Numbered from the stretch's first letter, positions 43,059 through 52,056 are shown. The stretch: 64,000 bases of DNA from Variovorax sp. MHTC-1 (GCF_003984645.1 NZ_RWKI01000010.1:114116-178115), one strand, 5' to 3'. The notes: generated by a model not told the origin, from the letters alone. Numbers and translations: made by a program.

Positions 43059-45029
43059 ATGACCATGCAGCCCACACCGTTCCGGAAGATCCTCATCGCC
43101 AACCGCGGGGAGATCGCGCTGCGCATCATGCGCAGCGCGCGAGCGCTCGGCTATCGCACGGTGGCCGTGTATTCCACCGCCGATGCCGATGCGCGCCATG
43201 TGCAGGAGGCCGACCAGGCGGTCTGCATCGGCGAGCCCTTGCCGTCGCAGTCCTACCTGTGCATTCCTGCGATTCTCGAAGCGGCCGCAGTGGCGGGCGC
43301 GGACGCCGTGCATCCGGGGTATGGCTTCCTGGCCGAGAACGAAGGCTTCGCGCGCGCCTGCCGTGAGGCCGGCCTGGTGTTCATCGGCCCCTCGCCCGAG
43401 GCAATCGCCGCGATGGGCCACAAGGCCGGCGCCAAGACGCTGATGCAGGCGGCCGGCGTGCCCTGCATTCCCGGCTACCAGGGCGACGACCAGAGCGCTG
43501 CGCGTCTTGCGTCCGAGGCCACGCGCATCGGCTTCCCGGTGATGATCAAGGCCGCGGCCGGCGGCGGCGGGCGCGGCATGCGGCTGGCGTCCTCGGCGAC
43601 GGAGTTTCCCGAATTGCTTCGGAGCGCGCGCTCCGAAGCCGAAGGCGCTTTCGGCAATCCGGAGCTCATCCTGGAGCGCGCGATCGCGGCGGCGCGCCAC
43701 ATCGAGATCCAGGTCCTCGCCGATCGTTACGGCCATGCGATTCATCTCGGCGAGCGCGACTGTTCGGTCCAGCGCCGCCACCAGAAGCTCATCGAGGAGG
43801 CGCCCTCGCCGGCGGTTGACGCGGCGCTGCGCGAGCGCATGGGCGCGACCGCCGTCGCGGCGGCGAAGGCCATCGGCTACGAGGGCGCGGGCACCCTCGA
43901 GTTTCTGCTCGACGGCGAAGGCAACTACTACTTCATGGAGATGAACACGCGGCTGCAGGTGGAGCATCCGGTCACCGAGGCGATCACCGGGCTCGACCTG
44001 GTGGCGCTGCAGCTGCGCGTCGCGGCCGGCGAGCCCTTGCCGCTGGCGCAGGAGGACGTGCGCTTCGACGGCCACGCGATCGAGGTTCGCCTCTGCGCCG
44101 AGGATGCCGCGCAGGGCTTCATGCCCCAAAGCGGCACCATGGCGCTGTGGCGGATGCCGGCGCAGCTGCGCGTCGAAGATGCACTGCGTTCGGGCGCCGG
44201 GATTCCGCCTTTCTATGACTCGATGATCGCCAAGCTCGTCGCGCACGGCCGCACGCGCGAGGAGGCGCGCCGCAAGCTGATGGCCGGCCTCGAGGACGCG
44301 GTGGCGCTGGGCGTGACCACCAACCAGTTCTTCCTGCAGCGCTGCCTCGCGCACCCGGTGTTCGCGGCCGGCGGGGCGAGCACCGCCTTCATCGACCAGT
44401 ACCAGGAAGAACTGCTCGCACCGGACGGCGCCACGCAGGATCGTGCCGCCGCGCTCGCGGCCGTGCTGCTCTGCGAAGACAGCGGCGATCGATCGCATCA
44501 AGGCCACAGCATCACGCATACGCTGCCGATCCCGCTGCGCTTCACGCTCGATGGCCGGATGCTCCACGCCAGCGTCGTGCGTACGCATCCCGATCGGTTC
44601 AGCGTGGGCATCGACGAAAGCGTCTTCGAGATCGATCGAATCGAACGGGTGCAGGCCTCGGTGCGCTTCGCCTGCAACGGCCTGGCCGAACACGCGGCCT
44701 GCCATCGCGATGGACCCTTGCTGCTGCTGCACTACCGCGGCCGCCAGCTGCGGGTGGAAGACCACACGCGCGCGGCCGCGCTCAAGGCCGGCGACGCGGC
44801 CGGCGACGGCAAGCTGCGCGCATCGATGAACGGCCGCGTGGTCGCGGTGATGGTGGCCGTCGGCGACACCGTCGAGGTCGGCCAACCCATCGTGACCCTG
44901 GAAGCCATGAAGATGGAGCACGTGCACGCAGCGCCGTCCTCGGGCCGGGTGACCGCATTGCATGTGAAAGCCGGCGACCAGGTCGCCGCCAGCCGCGTGG
45001 TGGCGGAGCTCGCGATCGAGGCGCCCTAG
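43059..45029 (+). CDS. Acyl-CoA carboxylase alpha subunit (biotin carboxylase and BCCP)
   Basis: The protein has 656 residues. It has an N-terminal biotin carboxylase with 'FRKILIANRGEIALRIMRSA', the ATP-grasp loop 'KAAAGGGGRGMRL' and the signature 'YFMEMNTRLQVEHPVTEAI'. The BT linker domain is followed by a C-terminal biotinyl domain with the biotinylation site EAMKMEH (Lys618). This is the LiuD/AtuF architecture. Its start is 3 nt after the beta-subunit stop. It ends convergently with the racemase gene, the two stop codons sharing one CTAG. A substrate-specific hydratase (AtuE/LiuC) is not present in the window. Confidence 0.92.
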   Translation: MTMQPTPFRKILIANRGEIALRIMRSARALGYRTVAVYSTADADARHVQEADQAVCIGEPLPSQSYLCIPAILEAAAVAGADAVHPGYGFLAENEGFARACREAGLVFIGPSPEAIAAMGHKAGAKTLMQAAGVPCIPGYQGDDQSAARLASEATRIGFPVMIKAAAGGGGRGMRLASSATEFPELLRSARSEAEGAFGNPELILERAIAAARHIEIQVLADRYGHAIHLGERDCSVQRRHQKLIEEAPSPAVDAALRERMGATAVAAAKAIGYEGAGTLEFLLDGEGNYYFMEMNTRLQVEHPVTEAITGLDLVALQLRVAAGEPLPLAQEDVRFDGHAIEVRLCAEDAAQGFMPQSGTMALWRMPAQLRVEDALRSGAGIPPFYDSMIAKLVAHGRTREEARRKLMAGLEDAVALGVTTNQFFLQRCLAHPVFAAGGASTAFIDQYQEELLAPDGATQDRAAALAAVLLCEDSGDRSHQGHSITHTLPIPLRFTLDGRMLHASVVRTHPDRFSVGIDESVFEIDRIERVQASVRFACNGLAEHAACHRDGPLLLLHYRGRQLRVEDHTRAAALKAGDAAGDGKLRASMNGRVVAVMVAVGDTVEVGQPIVTLEAMKMEHVHAAPSSGRVTALHVKAGDQVAASRVVAELAIEAP

Positions 45030-45718
45030 GCCTGCACAGCCCGCCGCAGCGCGGCCCGCGCCAGAAGGCGCGTGGAGTCGAGCAGCGGAAGCGGCGAATT
45101 CGTGTCGTCGATGATCAATGGAATCTCGGTGCAGCCGAGGATGACGGCATCGCAGCCCTCGTCCTTCATGCGCCCGATGACCTGCTGGAAGCGGGCCACC
45201 GCCTCGGGCTTGAACACGCCGTAGACCAGCTCGTCCATGATGATGCGCTGGATGTCGTCGCGTTCGGTGTCGCTCGGCCGCACGCAGATCAGGCCGCGTG
45301 CCGCCAGCTTTTCGGGATAGACCTCGCTGTTCACCAGCCAGCGCGTGCCGGTCAGGCCGAGCCGGCGGAAGCCGCGTTCGACGGCCTCTGCCGCAACCAC
45401 TTCGGCAATATGCAGCCAGGGCAGCGGCGAGCGCGCTTCGATGAGCGGCAGCGCCTGATGGATGGTGTTGTCGGGACAGACCAGGAAATCGGCGCCGGTC
45501 TTCGCGAGCTTGTGGGCCGAGGCGAGCATCAACTCGCCCACCCCCTGCAGGTCGCCGCGGTCCAGGCACTCGACGTACTCGGCGAGCGAGGGCGTGTGCA
45601 TCGATACCTCGGGATGGGCGTGCGGGCCCAGGAGCCGCGTGCCTTCGGCGCAAATGGTCTTGTAGCAAAGGCCCGCGCCTTCGGCGGAGCAGCCGACGAT
45701 TCCGATGTGCTCGGGCAT
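45026..45718 (-). CDS. Aspartate/glutamate racemase family protein
   Basis: The protein has 230 residues. The two catalytic cysteines of PLP-independent Asp/Glu racemases are present: C81 in 'FLVCPDNTIH' and C196 in 'VILGCTEIPL'. The N-terminus 'IGIVGCSAEGAGLCYKTI' is the family beta1-alpha1 segment. Substrate (Asp, Glu or a hydantoin/malonate-type acid) cannot be read from sequence. I used ATG 45718 rather than the TTG at 45724. It starts 3 nt past the VOC gene stop, so the pair is probably co-transcribed. Confidence 0.88.
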   Translation of the reverse strand: MPEHIGIVGCSAEGAGLCYKTICAEGTRLLGPHAHPEVSMHTPSLAEYVECLDRGDLQGVGELMLASAHKLAKTGADFLVCPDNTIHQALPLIEARSPLPWLHIAEVVAAEAVERGFRRLGLTGTRWLVNSEVYPEKLAARGLICVRPSDTERDDIQRIIMDELVYGVFKPEAVARFQQVIGRMKDEGCDAVILGCTEIPLIIDDTNSPLPLLDSTRLLARAALRRAVQA

Positions 45719-45720
45719 GC

Positions 45721-46104
45721 TCAAGCCGCCTTCTTGATCGCCTGCCCGAACGCGATCAGGTTGCCATCTGGCGCCAGCACCAGCAGTTCGCGCTGGCCGT
45801 AGTCCTGATCGATCGGGCCGTGAACGTCCTTGTCGGGAAGCGTGTCGAGCTTCGGCTTGAGCTCGGCATAGAGCCTGTCGACATCGACCACATCGATGTA
45901 GGAGGCGTAGCGCCGGTCGCCGGGAGGCACGGTGCAGCCCTTCTCCAGCCCAAGGATGCGAAAGGCCACTTTCTCACGGTGCAGGTAGGCATAGCCTCCA
46001 TCGCGGTAGCCGACCGTGAATCCGAGGATGTCGGTGAAGAAGGCGAGGGCACGGTCGAGCTCGGCGACGTGCATGAAAGGCGTGACCTGGATGAAGTTCG
46101 ACAT
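45721..46104 (-). CDS. VOC (glyoxalase/bleomycin-resistance) family protein
   Basis: The protein has 127 residues, the length of a single two-repeat vicinal-oxygen-chelate monomer. The first betaalphabetabetabeta unit is 'VTPFMHVAELDRALAFFTDI' then 'LGFTVGYRDGGYAYLHR'. The second includes 'RYASYIDVVDVDRLYAELKP' and ends 'QRELLVLAPDGNLIAFGQAI'. Candidate metal ligands are His14 and a C-terminal Glu region. Such small VOC proteins either bind drugs or act as lyases or isomerases, so no substrate can be assigned. It is upstream of and close to the racemase gene, suggesting a two-gene unit. Confidence 0.85.
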   Translation of the reverse strand: MSNFIQVTPFMHVAELDRALAFFTDILGFTVGYRDGGYAYLHREKVAFRILGLEKGCTVPPGDRRYASYIDVVDVDRLYAELKPKLDTLPDKDVHGPIDQDYGQRELLVLAPDGNLIAFGQAIKKAA

Positions 46105-46150
46105 GGACCGTCTCCTTTTTGGAAGACGCCATTGAACCTCAAGTCCGATA

Positions 46151-46174
46151 GGGCCTGTTATTAATAACAGGCCC
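46151..46174. terminator. Perfect 24-bp palindrome at the DUF1488 stop
   Basis: GGGCCTGTTATT and AATAACAGGCCC are exact reverse complements with no spacer, and the last base belongs to the stop codon of the DUF1488 gene. In RNA the AT-rich centre can form a loop over a GC-rich stem. It probably terminates or insulates transcription between the DUF1488 and VOC genes. An operator role is the alternative. Confidence 0.55.
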
Positions 46175-46443
46175 TAGCGGCCCCTCGGCTGGAAGTCCGT
46201 GCTGTGCAGGCAGATGGCGGCCGTCGGGTTCTCGCGGTAGCGCGCGGTCGCCAGCGCGTCGATCGAGTCGGCGTTCTCCGCATAGGCGCGCACCAGTTCA
46301 GTGTCGCCCTCCGGTGCATGGAAGCGGGCGTGCAGCGCCTCTTCGTCGATCCGGGCAATGATGCGTGCGCCGTCGTACCCGTCGGGGTAGATCGCGAACT
46401 GGACGCTGCCGGTTGCGGGATGAAAAGTTGCTTCGGAGGCCAT
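46174..46443 (-). CDS. DUF1488-family small protein
   Basis: The protein has 89 residues with no signal or membrane segment. The sequence 'GSVQFAIYPDGYDGARIIARI' followed by 'DEEALHARFHAPEGDTELVR' is the compact alpha/beta pattern of DUF1488, a family of unknown function common in proteobacteria. It lies alone between the VOC/racemase pair and the urease operon. A 24-bp palindrome covers its 3' end. Confidence 0.7.
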   Translation of the reverse strand: MASEATFHPATGSVQFAIYPDGYDGARIIARIDEEALHARFHAPEGDTELVRAYAENADSIDALATARYRENPTAAICLHSTDFQPRGR

Positions 46444-46588
46444 AGGAACTTTCGTATTCGTTACGGCAGTATCGGATTTTCGGGTTCAGCAAGAAATAAG
46501 CCCGAAGCTCTATGACGTCCCGAAGGTGTGAAGCATTTCTCGAATCGCTTCGACAAATGGGGCCGGAAGTCCGCCGGCGCTGGTGCGC

Positions 46589-47239
46589 TCAGTGCTCGGC
46601 GAGCATGCCGCGCTCTTCGATGAAGGCCACGACTTCGGCCAAGCCCGTGTGGGTCTTGAGGTTTGTCATCACGTAAGGCCGCTGCTTGCGCATGCGCCTG
46701 GTGTCGGCCTCCATCACGCCGAGGTCGGCGCCGACGTAGGGCGCGAGGTCGGTCTTGTTGATCACGAACAGGTCGCTCTTGGTGATGCCGGGGCCGCCTT
46801 TGCGCGGGATCTTCTCGCCGGCCGCGACGTCGATCACGTAGATCGTGAGGTCGCTGAGCTCGGGGCTGAAGGTGGCGGCCAGGTTGTCGCCGCCGCTCTC
46901 GACGAAGACCACGTCGGCATCGGGAAACTCGCCGAGCATGCGGTCGATGGCCTCGAGGTTGATCGAGGCGTCCTCGCGGATCGCGGTGTGCGGGCAGCCG
47001 CCGGTCTCCACGCCCATGATGCGCTCGGCCGGCAGCGCGCCGGCCACCGTCAGCAGGCGCTGGTCTTCCTTGGTGTAGATGTCGTTGGTGATGGCAATCA
47101 GGTCGTACTTGTCGCGCATCGCCTTGCACAGCATCTCGAGCAGCGTGGTCTTGCCGGAGCCGACCGGCCCGCCGATGCCCACGCGCAGCGGCGGCAGTCT
47201 CTTGGTGCGGTGGGGGATGTGGTGCAGGGCGGAGGTCAT
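46589..47239 (-). CDS. ureG: Urease accessory GTPase UreG
   Basis: The protein has 216 residues. Its P-loop is '[17 protein letters not shown]', the Ni-binding CPH is in '[17 protein letters not shown]', the G3-like segment is '[15 protein letters not shown]', and the NKTD base-recognition motif is in '[18 protein letters not shown]'. UreG hydrolyses GTP to deliver Ni2+ into urease within the UreF/UreH(D)/UreG complex. It is the last gene of the minus-strand operon, 12 nt after ureF. Confidence 0.97.
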   Translation of the reverse strand: MTSALHHIPHRTKRLPPLRVGIGGPVGSGKTTLLEMLCKAMRDKYDLIAITNDIYTKEDQRLLTVAGALPAERIMGVETGGCPHTAIREDASINLEAIDRMLGEFPDADVVFVESGGDNLAATFSPELSDLTIYVIDVAAGEKIPRKGGPGITKSDLFVINKTDLAPYVGADLGVMEADTRRMRKQRPYVMTNLKTHTGLAEVVAFIEERGMLAEH

Positions 47240-47251
47240 GATGATTCGCTT

Positions 47252-47941
47252 TTAGCTTCTGAAAAGGCGCGAGTACTGTGTTTCATGGCGCGCCGACAGC
47301 ACGGCGAGCATGGGGGAAAAGGCCTGGCGTTCATCATCCGCCAGTGTGAGCGCACTCAAGACGGCTGTGGGGATTTCCGCGGCCAGGCGGCCCAGCATGC
47401 GCTGGCCGGCGCTCTGGCCCAGCGGCACGGCCTTGACGGCCGCCGCCACCATGTTCTCGGCCCAGCCGAAGGCGAAGGCCAGGCAGGCGTCGCGCACCGG
47501 CGCCCCGGTGCGGCTGGCGGCGAAGGCGAAGGCGATGGGATAGCTTGCAGGCAGGCCATCGAAGACGCTCGCGGTGTCGGCATGGTGCAGCTTGAGCCAC
47601 TCGACGAAGGAGCGGCCCATCTGCTCGGTCTGCAGCAGGAACTCGGCGGATTCGCGGGTCTGGAACACCCAGTCGTTGAGCGCGCGGATGCGTGCCGTGT
47701 CGCCGTCGTGCCAGGCCGGAACCGCCTGCGCCACCACGGCGAGATCGGCGCGCGCCAGGCTCAGGTGAAGCTGGTCGGCCAGCCAGTCGGAGGCCGCCTC
47801 TTCGGTGGCGAGACCGGCCCATTCGATGCCCGCTTCCAGACCTTCCGAATAGGAGAAGCCGCCGACTGGCAGCGCCGGCGAGGCCAGCCAGATCAACTGC
47901 AGCAGGCTGCCAGCGGGCAGGGCGCCCGGCGCGTCGTCCAT
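47252..47941 (-). CDS. ureF: Urease accessory protein UreF
   Basis: The protein has 229 residues and is all-alpha. The N-terminus '[21 protein letters not shown]' is the family hallmark; other family segments are '[18 protein letters not shown]' and '[20 protein letters not shown]'. UreF bridges UreD/H and UreG on apo-urease and gates GTPase action. The ATG overlaps the ureE stop by one base (ATGA). Longer upstream frames are chance openings. Confidence 0.95.
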   Translation of the reverse strand: MDDAPGALPAGSLLQLIWLASPALPVGGFSYSEGLEAGIEWAGLATEEAASDWLADQLHLSLARADLAVVAQAVPAWHDGDTARIRALNDWVFQTRESAEFLLQTEQMGRSFVEWLKLHHADTASVFDGLPASYPIAFAFAASRTGAPVRDACLAFAFGWAENMVAAAVKAVPLGQSAGQRMLGRLAAEIPTAVLSALTLADDERQAFSPMLAVLSARHETQYSRLFRS

Positions 47942-48519
47942 CAGTGCGAGTGCCCGTGCGAATGATCGTGGCCGTGGTCGTGCGCATGCGGCGCCGAGTA
48001 CGCGTCCGGATGCAGCACCGGCCCCACCGGCGCTGCGCCATGCGAATGGCCATGGCCGCCGCCCTGCGCGCCATACGCGCCGCCCTCGGGCTCGAAGGCC
48101 TCCTCGGCTTCGCGCACGATCAGGTGCATCGAGCGCAGCATGGCGGCCAGCACGTGGTCGGGCTCGATCTTCAGGTGGTCGGGCTTGAGCTCGATCGGCA
48201 CATGCCGGTTGCCCAGGTGGTAGGCCGCGCGCATCAGGTCGAAGGGGGTGCCGTGCTGGCTGCAATGCGTGATGACCAGCACCGGCTGTTTGGCCGCGAT
48301 CACCTTGATCAGCGAACCGTCTTCCGCCACCAGCACGTCGCCGCCGCGCACCGCGGTGCCGCGCGGGAGGAACACGCCGACCTGGCGGCCGTGCGAATCG
48401 GTGGCATCGAAGCGGCTTTTCTGGCGCACGTCCCAGTCGAGTTCGACCGTGGCGGCGCGCTTAAGCAGAACGGGCGCGAGGCCGCCGCCCTGGGGCATGA
48501 GTTTGTTGGCTGTGAGCAT
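47941..48519 (-). CDS. ureE: Urease accessory nickel chaperone UreE
   Basis: The protein has 192 residues. The N-terminal peptide-binding domain ('[22 protein letters not shown]' region) and the metal-binding domain '[20 protein letters not shown]' (interfacial His) are followed by 'DHVLAAMLR'. The C-terminal tail is histidine-rich ('[15 protein letters not shown]'), typical of Ni2+-storing UreE. A second internal His patch is 'GGGHGHSHG'. It hands Ni2+ to UreG. Upstream, an AbrB-type gene separates it from ureC on the opposite strand. Confidence 0.95.
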   Translation of the reverse strand: MLTANKLMPQGGGLAPVLLKRAATVELDWDVRQKSRFDATDSHGRQVGVFLPRGTAVRGGDVLVAEDGSLIKVIAAKQPVLVITHCSQHGTPFDLMRAAYHLGNRHVPIELKPDHLKIEPDHVLAAMLRSMHLIVREAEEAFEPEGGAYGAQGGGHGHSHGAAPVGPVLHPDAYSAPHAHDHGHDHSHGHSH

Positions 48520-48587
48520 GGGGGGTCAATCTGGGTGTGTGCTGCGGCCATTCGATAGTGGCGATCCCTAACAGCGGCTGTACGACG

Positions 48588-48836
48588 ATGACTATTCTGC
48601 AGTTGACTCAAGTCGGTGAAGACTCGGTGGGCTTGATCCTGCCTGAGGAATTGCTCGTGCGGCTGAACTGGAAGGCCGGCGACACGGTCTTGCTAGCCAA
48701 AAGCGCCAACGGCTTTTCATTGTCAAGGCCAACTGACGACTTCGAGGAACAGATGAAGATCGGTAGGAAGATCATGCGCAAGCGCTGGGGCGTACTGCGC
48801 GCGCTAGCCAAGAGCGACACGCAAGACCCGAGCTAG
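48588..48836 (+). CDS. AbrB/MazE-type DNA-binding protein embedded in the urease operon
   Basis: The protein has 82 residues. The SpoVT/AbrB swapped-hairpin fold is recognisable: '[20 protein letters not shown]' then '[20 protein letters not shown]'. The C-terminal helix '[23 protein letters not shown]' resembles the toxin-binding tail of Doc- or MazF-type antitoxins. It lies antisense to the urease operon, exactly filling the gap between ureE and ureC, and its stop codon shares a CTAG with the ureC stop. No toxin gene follows. It could be an orphan antitoxin or a solo regulator. ATG 48588 was chosen; a longer GTG-led form adds residues with no family match. Confidence 0.82.
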   Translation: MTILQLTQVGEDSVGLILPEELLVRLNWKAGDTVLLAKSANGFSLSRPTDDFEEQMKIGRKIMRKRWGVLRALAKSDTQDPS

Positions 48837-50551
48837 AACAAAAAATACCGCTGCGTCATCGGCAACGACACCGCCGGATCGCAGGTTAGCAACTGCCCGT
48901 CGGCCCGCACCGCATAGGTCTGCGCATCGATCTCCATCTTCGGCGTGTAGGCGTTGTGCACCATGTGCTGCTTGCGGATGCCGCGGATGTTTTTCACAGC
49001 GCTCAAGGTCTTGACGAGGCCGTAGCGTTCGCCGATGCCGGCCGCCAGGCCGGCTTGCGAGACGAAGGTCAGCGAACTCTTCGCCAGCGAGCCGCCGAAG
49101 GCGCCGAACATCGGGCGGTAGTGCACCGGTTGCGGCGTCGGAATGGAGGCGTTGGGGTCGCCCATCGCGGCCATCGCGATGGTGCCGCCCTTCAGGATCG
49201 CGAAGGGCTTGACGCCGAAGAAGGCCGGCTTCCACACCACCAGGTCGGCCCACTTGCCGACCTCGATGCTGCCCACCTCGTGCGCGATGCCGTGCGCGAT
49301 GGCGGGATTGATCGTGTACTTGGCGACGTAGCGCCTGGCTCGGAAGTTGTCGTTGCGCGCGCCGTCTTCCGGCAGCTTGCCGCGCTGGCCCTTCATCTTG
49401 TGCGCCGTCTGCCAGCAGCGGATGACGACCTCGCCGACCCGGCCCATGGCCTGGCTGTCGGAGCTGAACATGCTGATCGCGCCGAGGTCGTGCAGGATGT
49501 CCTCGGCCGCGATGGTCTCCTTGCGGATGCGGCTCTCGGCGAAGGCCAGGTCCTCGGGGATGCCGGCATCGAGGTGGTGGCACACCATCAACATGTCGAC
49601 GTGCTCGTCGAGCGTGTTCACGGTGTAGGGCATGGTCGGATTGGTGGAGGAGGGCAGGAAGTTCGGCTCGCCCACAACGCGCAGGATGTCGGGTGCATGG
49701 CCACCGCCGGCGCCTTCGGTGTGGAAGGCGCAGATCGCGCGGCCGCCCACGGCCGCGATGGTGTTCTCGACGAAGCCCGATTCGTTCAGCGTGTCGCTGT
49801 GGATCGCGACCTGCGTGTCGGTGGCGTCGGCCACGTCGAGGCAGTTGCTGATCGCGGCCGGCGTGGTGCCCCAGTCTTCATGCAGCTTGAGGCCGATCAC
49901 GCCGGCGTCGATTTGCTCCTGCAGCGCAGCCGGCAGGCTCGCATTGCCCTTGCCCAGAAAGCCGAGGTTCATCGGGAAGGCGTCGGCCGCCTGCAACATG
50001 CGCTCGATGTGCCAGGGCCCGGGCGTCGCGGTGGTCGCGAAGGTGCCGGTCGCGGGGCCGGTGCCGCCGCCGAGCATGGTGGTGACGCCCGAAGCCAGCG
50101 CCTCCTCGATCTGCTGCGGGCAGATGAAGTGGATGTGGCTGTCGATGCCGCCGGCGGTGACGATGTTGCCCTCGCAGCTGATGACCTCGGTGCCCGGGCC
50201 GATGACGATGTCCACGCCCGGCTGCACGTCCGGGTTGCCGGCCTTGCCGATCGCGACGATGCGCCCGCCCCGGAGGCCGATGTCGGCCTTGACGATGCCC
50301 CAGTGGTCGAGGATCAGCGCATTGGTCATCACTGTGTCGACGGTTCCTTCGGCGCGCGTGCGCTGCGACTGCGCCATGCCGTCGCGGATCGTCTTGCCGC
50401 CGCCGAACTTGACCTCTTCGCCGTAGCCGCCGGCGCGCAGGGTGTAGTCCTCCTCGACCTCGATCACGAGGTCGGTGTCGGCGAGACGCACGCGGTCGCC
50501 GACGGTAGGGCCGAAGATTTCGGCGTAGGCACGCCGCCCGATCGTTGCCAT
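48833..50551 (-). CDS. ureC: Urease alpha (catalytic) subunit UreC
   Basis: The protein has 572 residues, the normal length. Active-site landmarks are all present: '[14 protein letters not shown]' (two metal-binding His), the carbamylated lysine in '[16 protein letters not shown]', '[16 protein letters not shown]', '[16 protein letters not shown]', and the flap/catalytic histidine '[14 protein letters not shown]'. '[16 protein letters not shown]' supplies the last metal ligand (Asp). It hydrolyses urea to ammonia and carbamate with a di-nickel centre, in complex with UreA and UreB. A 143-bp gap holding a repeated element separates it from ureB. Confidence 0.98.
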   Translation of the reverse strand: MATIGRRAYAEIFGPTVGDRVRLADTDLVIEVEEDYTLRAGGYGEEVKFGGGKTIRDGMAQSQRTRAEGTVDTVMTNALILDHWGIVKADIGLRGGRIVAIGKAGNPDVQPGVDIVIGPGTEVISCEGNIVTAGGIDSHIHFICPQQIEEALASGVTTMLGGGTGPATGTFATTATPGPWHIERMLQAADAFPMNLGFLGKGNASLPAALQEQIDAGVIGLKLHEDWGTTPAAISNCLDVADATDTQVAIHSDTLNESGFVENTIAAVGGRAICAFHTEGAGGGHAPDILRVVGEPNFLPSSTNPTMPYTVNTLDEHVDMLMVCHHLDAGIPEDLAFAESRIRKETIAAEDILHDLGAISMFSSDSQAMGRVGEVVIRCWQTAHKMKGQRGKLPEDGARNDNFRARRYVAKYTINPAIAHGIAHEVGSIEVGKWADLVVWKPAFFGVKPFAILKGGTIAMAAMGDPNASIPTPQPVHYRPMFGAFGGSLAKSSLTFVSQAGLAAGIGERYGLVKTLSAVKNIRGIRKQHMVHNAYTPKMEIDAQTYAVRADGQLLTCDPAVSLPMTQRYFLF

Positions 50552-50571
50552 CTCAGCTCACCCCCAGGCTT

Positions 50572-50660
50572 CGCGCACTTCGTGTCGCTTCGCCAACCCC
50601 CTCACCGGGGGCAACACCAGCGGCCCGGCAAAGCCGGTTCCGCGGTGTTTCACGAACAGA
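50572..50660 (+). repeat. Interspersed GC-rich repeat, copy A (between ureB and ureC)
   Basis: It has the block order GCACTTCGTGT, then CGCTTCGCCA...CCCCCT...CGGGGG, then GCGGCCCGGC, ending in a CCGGC/GCCGG stem. The same order recurs at about 51005-51085 (reverse), 61265-61338 and 62608-62672. It sits in the only sizeable gap within the urease operon and could form an mRNA hairpin that tunes ureB and ureC expression. Confidence 0.6.
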
Positions 50661-50694
50661 GGGGCGCGTCTTTGCCTTGCGGAATTGCTTCATC

Positions 50695-51000
50695 TCAGAG
50701 TTTTCCTTGAACCAGGCCGCGGAAGCCGTAGACCACGCGGTCGCCGGCGAAATCGACCAGCTCGACCGTTCGCTGCTGGCCCGGTTCGAAACGCACCGCC
50801 GTGCCCGAGGCGATGTTCAATCGCATGCCGCGCGCGGCCTCGCGGTCGAAACCCAAAGCGCCGTTGGTCTCGGCGAAGTGGTAGTGCGAGCCGACCTGGA
50901 TCGGACGGTCGGCGGTGTTCTGCACCACCAGCGTGATCGCGCGGCGGCCCGGGTTGAGGACGTGGTCGCCCCCGTCGGTGATGAGTTCGCCGGGAATCAT
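50695..51000 (-). CDS. ureB: Urease beta subunit UreB
   Basis: The protein has 101 residues. '[20 protein letters not shown]' is the invariant N-terminus, followed by '[18 protein letters not shown]' and '[18 protein letters not shown]', ending '[11 protein letters not shown]'. It is the small all-beta subunit of the heterotrimeric bacterial urease. Upstream frame extension into the repeat at 51005-51085 is not coding. ATG 51000 is fixed by family conservation. Confidence 0.97.
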   Translation of the reverse strand: MIPGELITDGGDHVLNPGRRAITLVVQNTADRPIQVGSHYHFAETNGALGFDREAARGMRLNIASGTAVRFEPGQQRTVELVDFAGDRVVYGFRGLVQGKL

Positions 51001-51004
51001 GATG

Positions 51005-51085
51005 CCTCCGCCGCCGGGCCGCCCCAAGGCGGAGGCGCCTCCCCCTCGGGGGGTGGCGAAGCACACGAAGTGGCGAGCCGGGGGG
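51005..51085 (-). repeat. Interspersed GC-rich repeat, copy B (between hupE and ureB)
   Basis: On the minus strand the order is CACTTCGTGTGCTTCGCCA, CCCCCCGAGGGGG, then CCTTGGGGCGGCCCGGC. The CCCCC..GGGGG and GCC..GGC portions are self-complementary and would fold in the mRNA just upstream of ureB. It is the most canonical of the four copies in the window. Confidence 0.65.
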
Positions 51086-51088
51086 CGG

Positions 51089-51685
51089 TCATACAACGCC
51101 GCCGAGCAATGCGACACCGAAGATCGCGACCGCGGCGCCCGCGACGCGCGGCAGCCAGCGCTTCGCATGGCGCAGCGACCAGCCGATCGCGATGCCGGCC
51201 GCATGCAGCAGCACCGTCGCAGCGAGCATTCCGGCCAGCGTGAGCGCGGCACCGGATTCACCTGCCAGCTCCTGGCCATGCGCGACGCCGTGGAACACGG
51301 CGAACAGGCCGACCAGCGCTGCGGCGGCCAGCGCCGGCAGGCGACGCTGCGTGAGGACCAGCAGGCCCAGCACCAGCAGCGACGCAGCGATCATGGGCTC
51401 GACAACGGGGAGTTGCACGCCCGCCAACCCCAGCAACGCGCCAACCAGCAGCATCGACGCGAAGCCCAGCGGCGCCCACAGCATGTCGGGCCAGGCGCGC
51501 CGAGCCGTGAGCGCGCTCCACAGGCCGACCGCCACCATCGCGGCCAGGTGGTCGACCCCCGTCAGCGGATGCAGGAAGCCGGACATGAATCCGTGGTGCA
51601 TGCCGGCATCGGCGCCGGTGTGGGCGGCTGCGGCGAACGGCAGTGCCGCGATCAAGAGCAGGGGGGCTTGGCGAAGAAGGCGCAT
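51089..51685 (-). CDS. ureJ: HupE/UreJ family membrane protein, probable nickel transporter
   Basis: The protein has 198 residues. A signal or first helix is followed by '[20 protein letters not shown]' then '[17 protein letters not shown]'. The HPLTGVDH motif is the diagnostic metal-handling signature of HupE/UreJ. About six hydrophobic segments follow, including '[12 protein letters not shown]' with conserved His. UreJ/HupE proteins are thought to move Ni2+ for urease or hydrogenase maturation. It is placed between ureA and ureB, the usual position in this bacterial group. Confidence 0.92.
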   Translation of the reverse strand: MRLLRQAPLLLIAALPFAAAAHTGADAGMHHGFMSGFLHPLTGVDHLAAMVAVGLWSALTARRAWPDMLWAPLGFASMLLVGALLGLAGVQLPVVEPMIAASLLVLGLLVLTQRRLPALAAAALVGLFAVFHGVAHGQELAGESGAALTLAGMLAATVLLHAAGIAIGWSLRHAKRWLPRVAGAAVAIFGVALLGGVV

Positions 51686-51704
51686 GGTGGTGGCGGGTGG
51701 TTTT

Positions 51705-52007
51705 TTAAACGATGGGTTGGTGCACGGTCACGAGCTTGGTGCCGTCCGGAAAGGTTGCCTCGACCTGGATGTCCGGAATCATCTCGGCCACCCCGTCCAT
51801 CACGTCGGCGCGCGACAGCACGCTGCGGCCCTCGCTCATCAGGGCCGCGACGCTCTTGCCGTCGCGCGCACCCTCCATCACGGCCGCGGAGATGAGCGCC
51901 ACGGCCTCGGGATAGTTGAGCTTCAGTCCGCGCGCCCGGCGCCGTTCGGCCAGCAGGGCGGCGGTGAAGATCAGCAGTTTGTCTTTTTCTCGCGGTGTCA
52001 GTTCCAT
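51705..52007 (-). CDS. ureA: Urease gamma subunit UreA
   Basis: The protein has 100 residues. '[20 protein letters not shown]' then '[20 protein letters not shown]' is the conserved N-terminal half; '[20 protein letters not shown]' and '[13 protein letters not shown]' close the protein. It is the first gene of the minus-strand urease operon in this window. The usual upstream ureD/ureH is absent. Only 75 bp separate it from the divergent permease-kinase gene, so both promoters must be packed into that interval. Confidence 0.97.
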   Translation of the reverse strand: MELTPREKDKLLIFTAALLAERRRARGLKLNYPEAVALISAAVMEGARDGKSVAALMSEGRSVLSRADVMDGVAEMIPDIQVEATFPDGTKLVTVHQPIV

Positions 52008-52056
52008 GGTCGTCGGCTTTGCAACACTCGTGCCGCCGTCGCTCCCCGCGTGCCGG

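Noticed and set aside
40137..45668. Extension of the atuA frame for thousands of bases upstream, antisense to the dehydrogenase and carboxylase genes
   Set aside because: The forward genes have complete catalytic motifs, and atuA has its own conserved start at 40136.
48956..50710. Long plus-strand open frame opposite ureC
   Set aside because: It is the shadow of a highly conserved minus-strand gene, and its translation has no recognisable domain.
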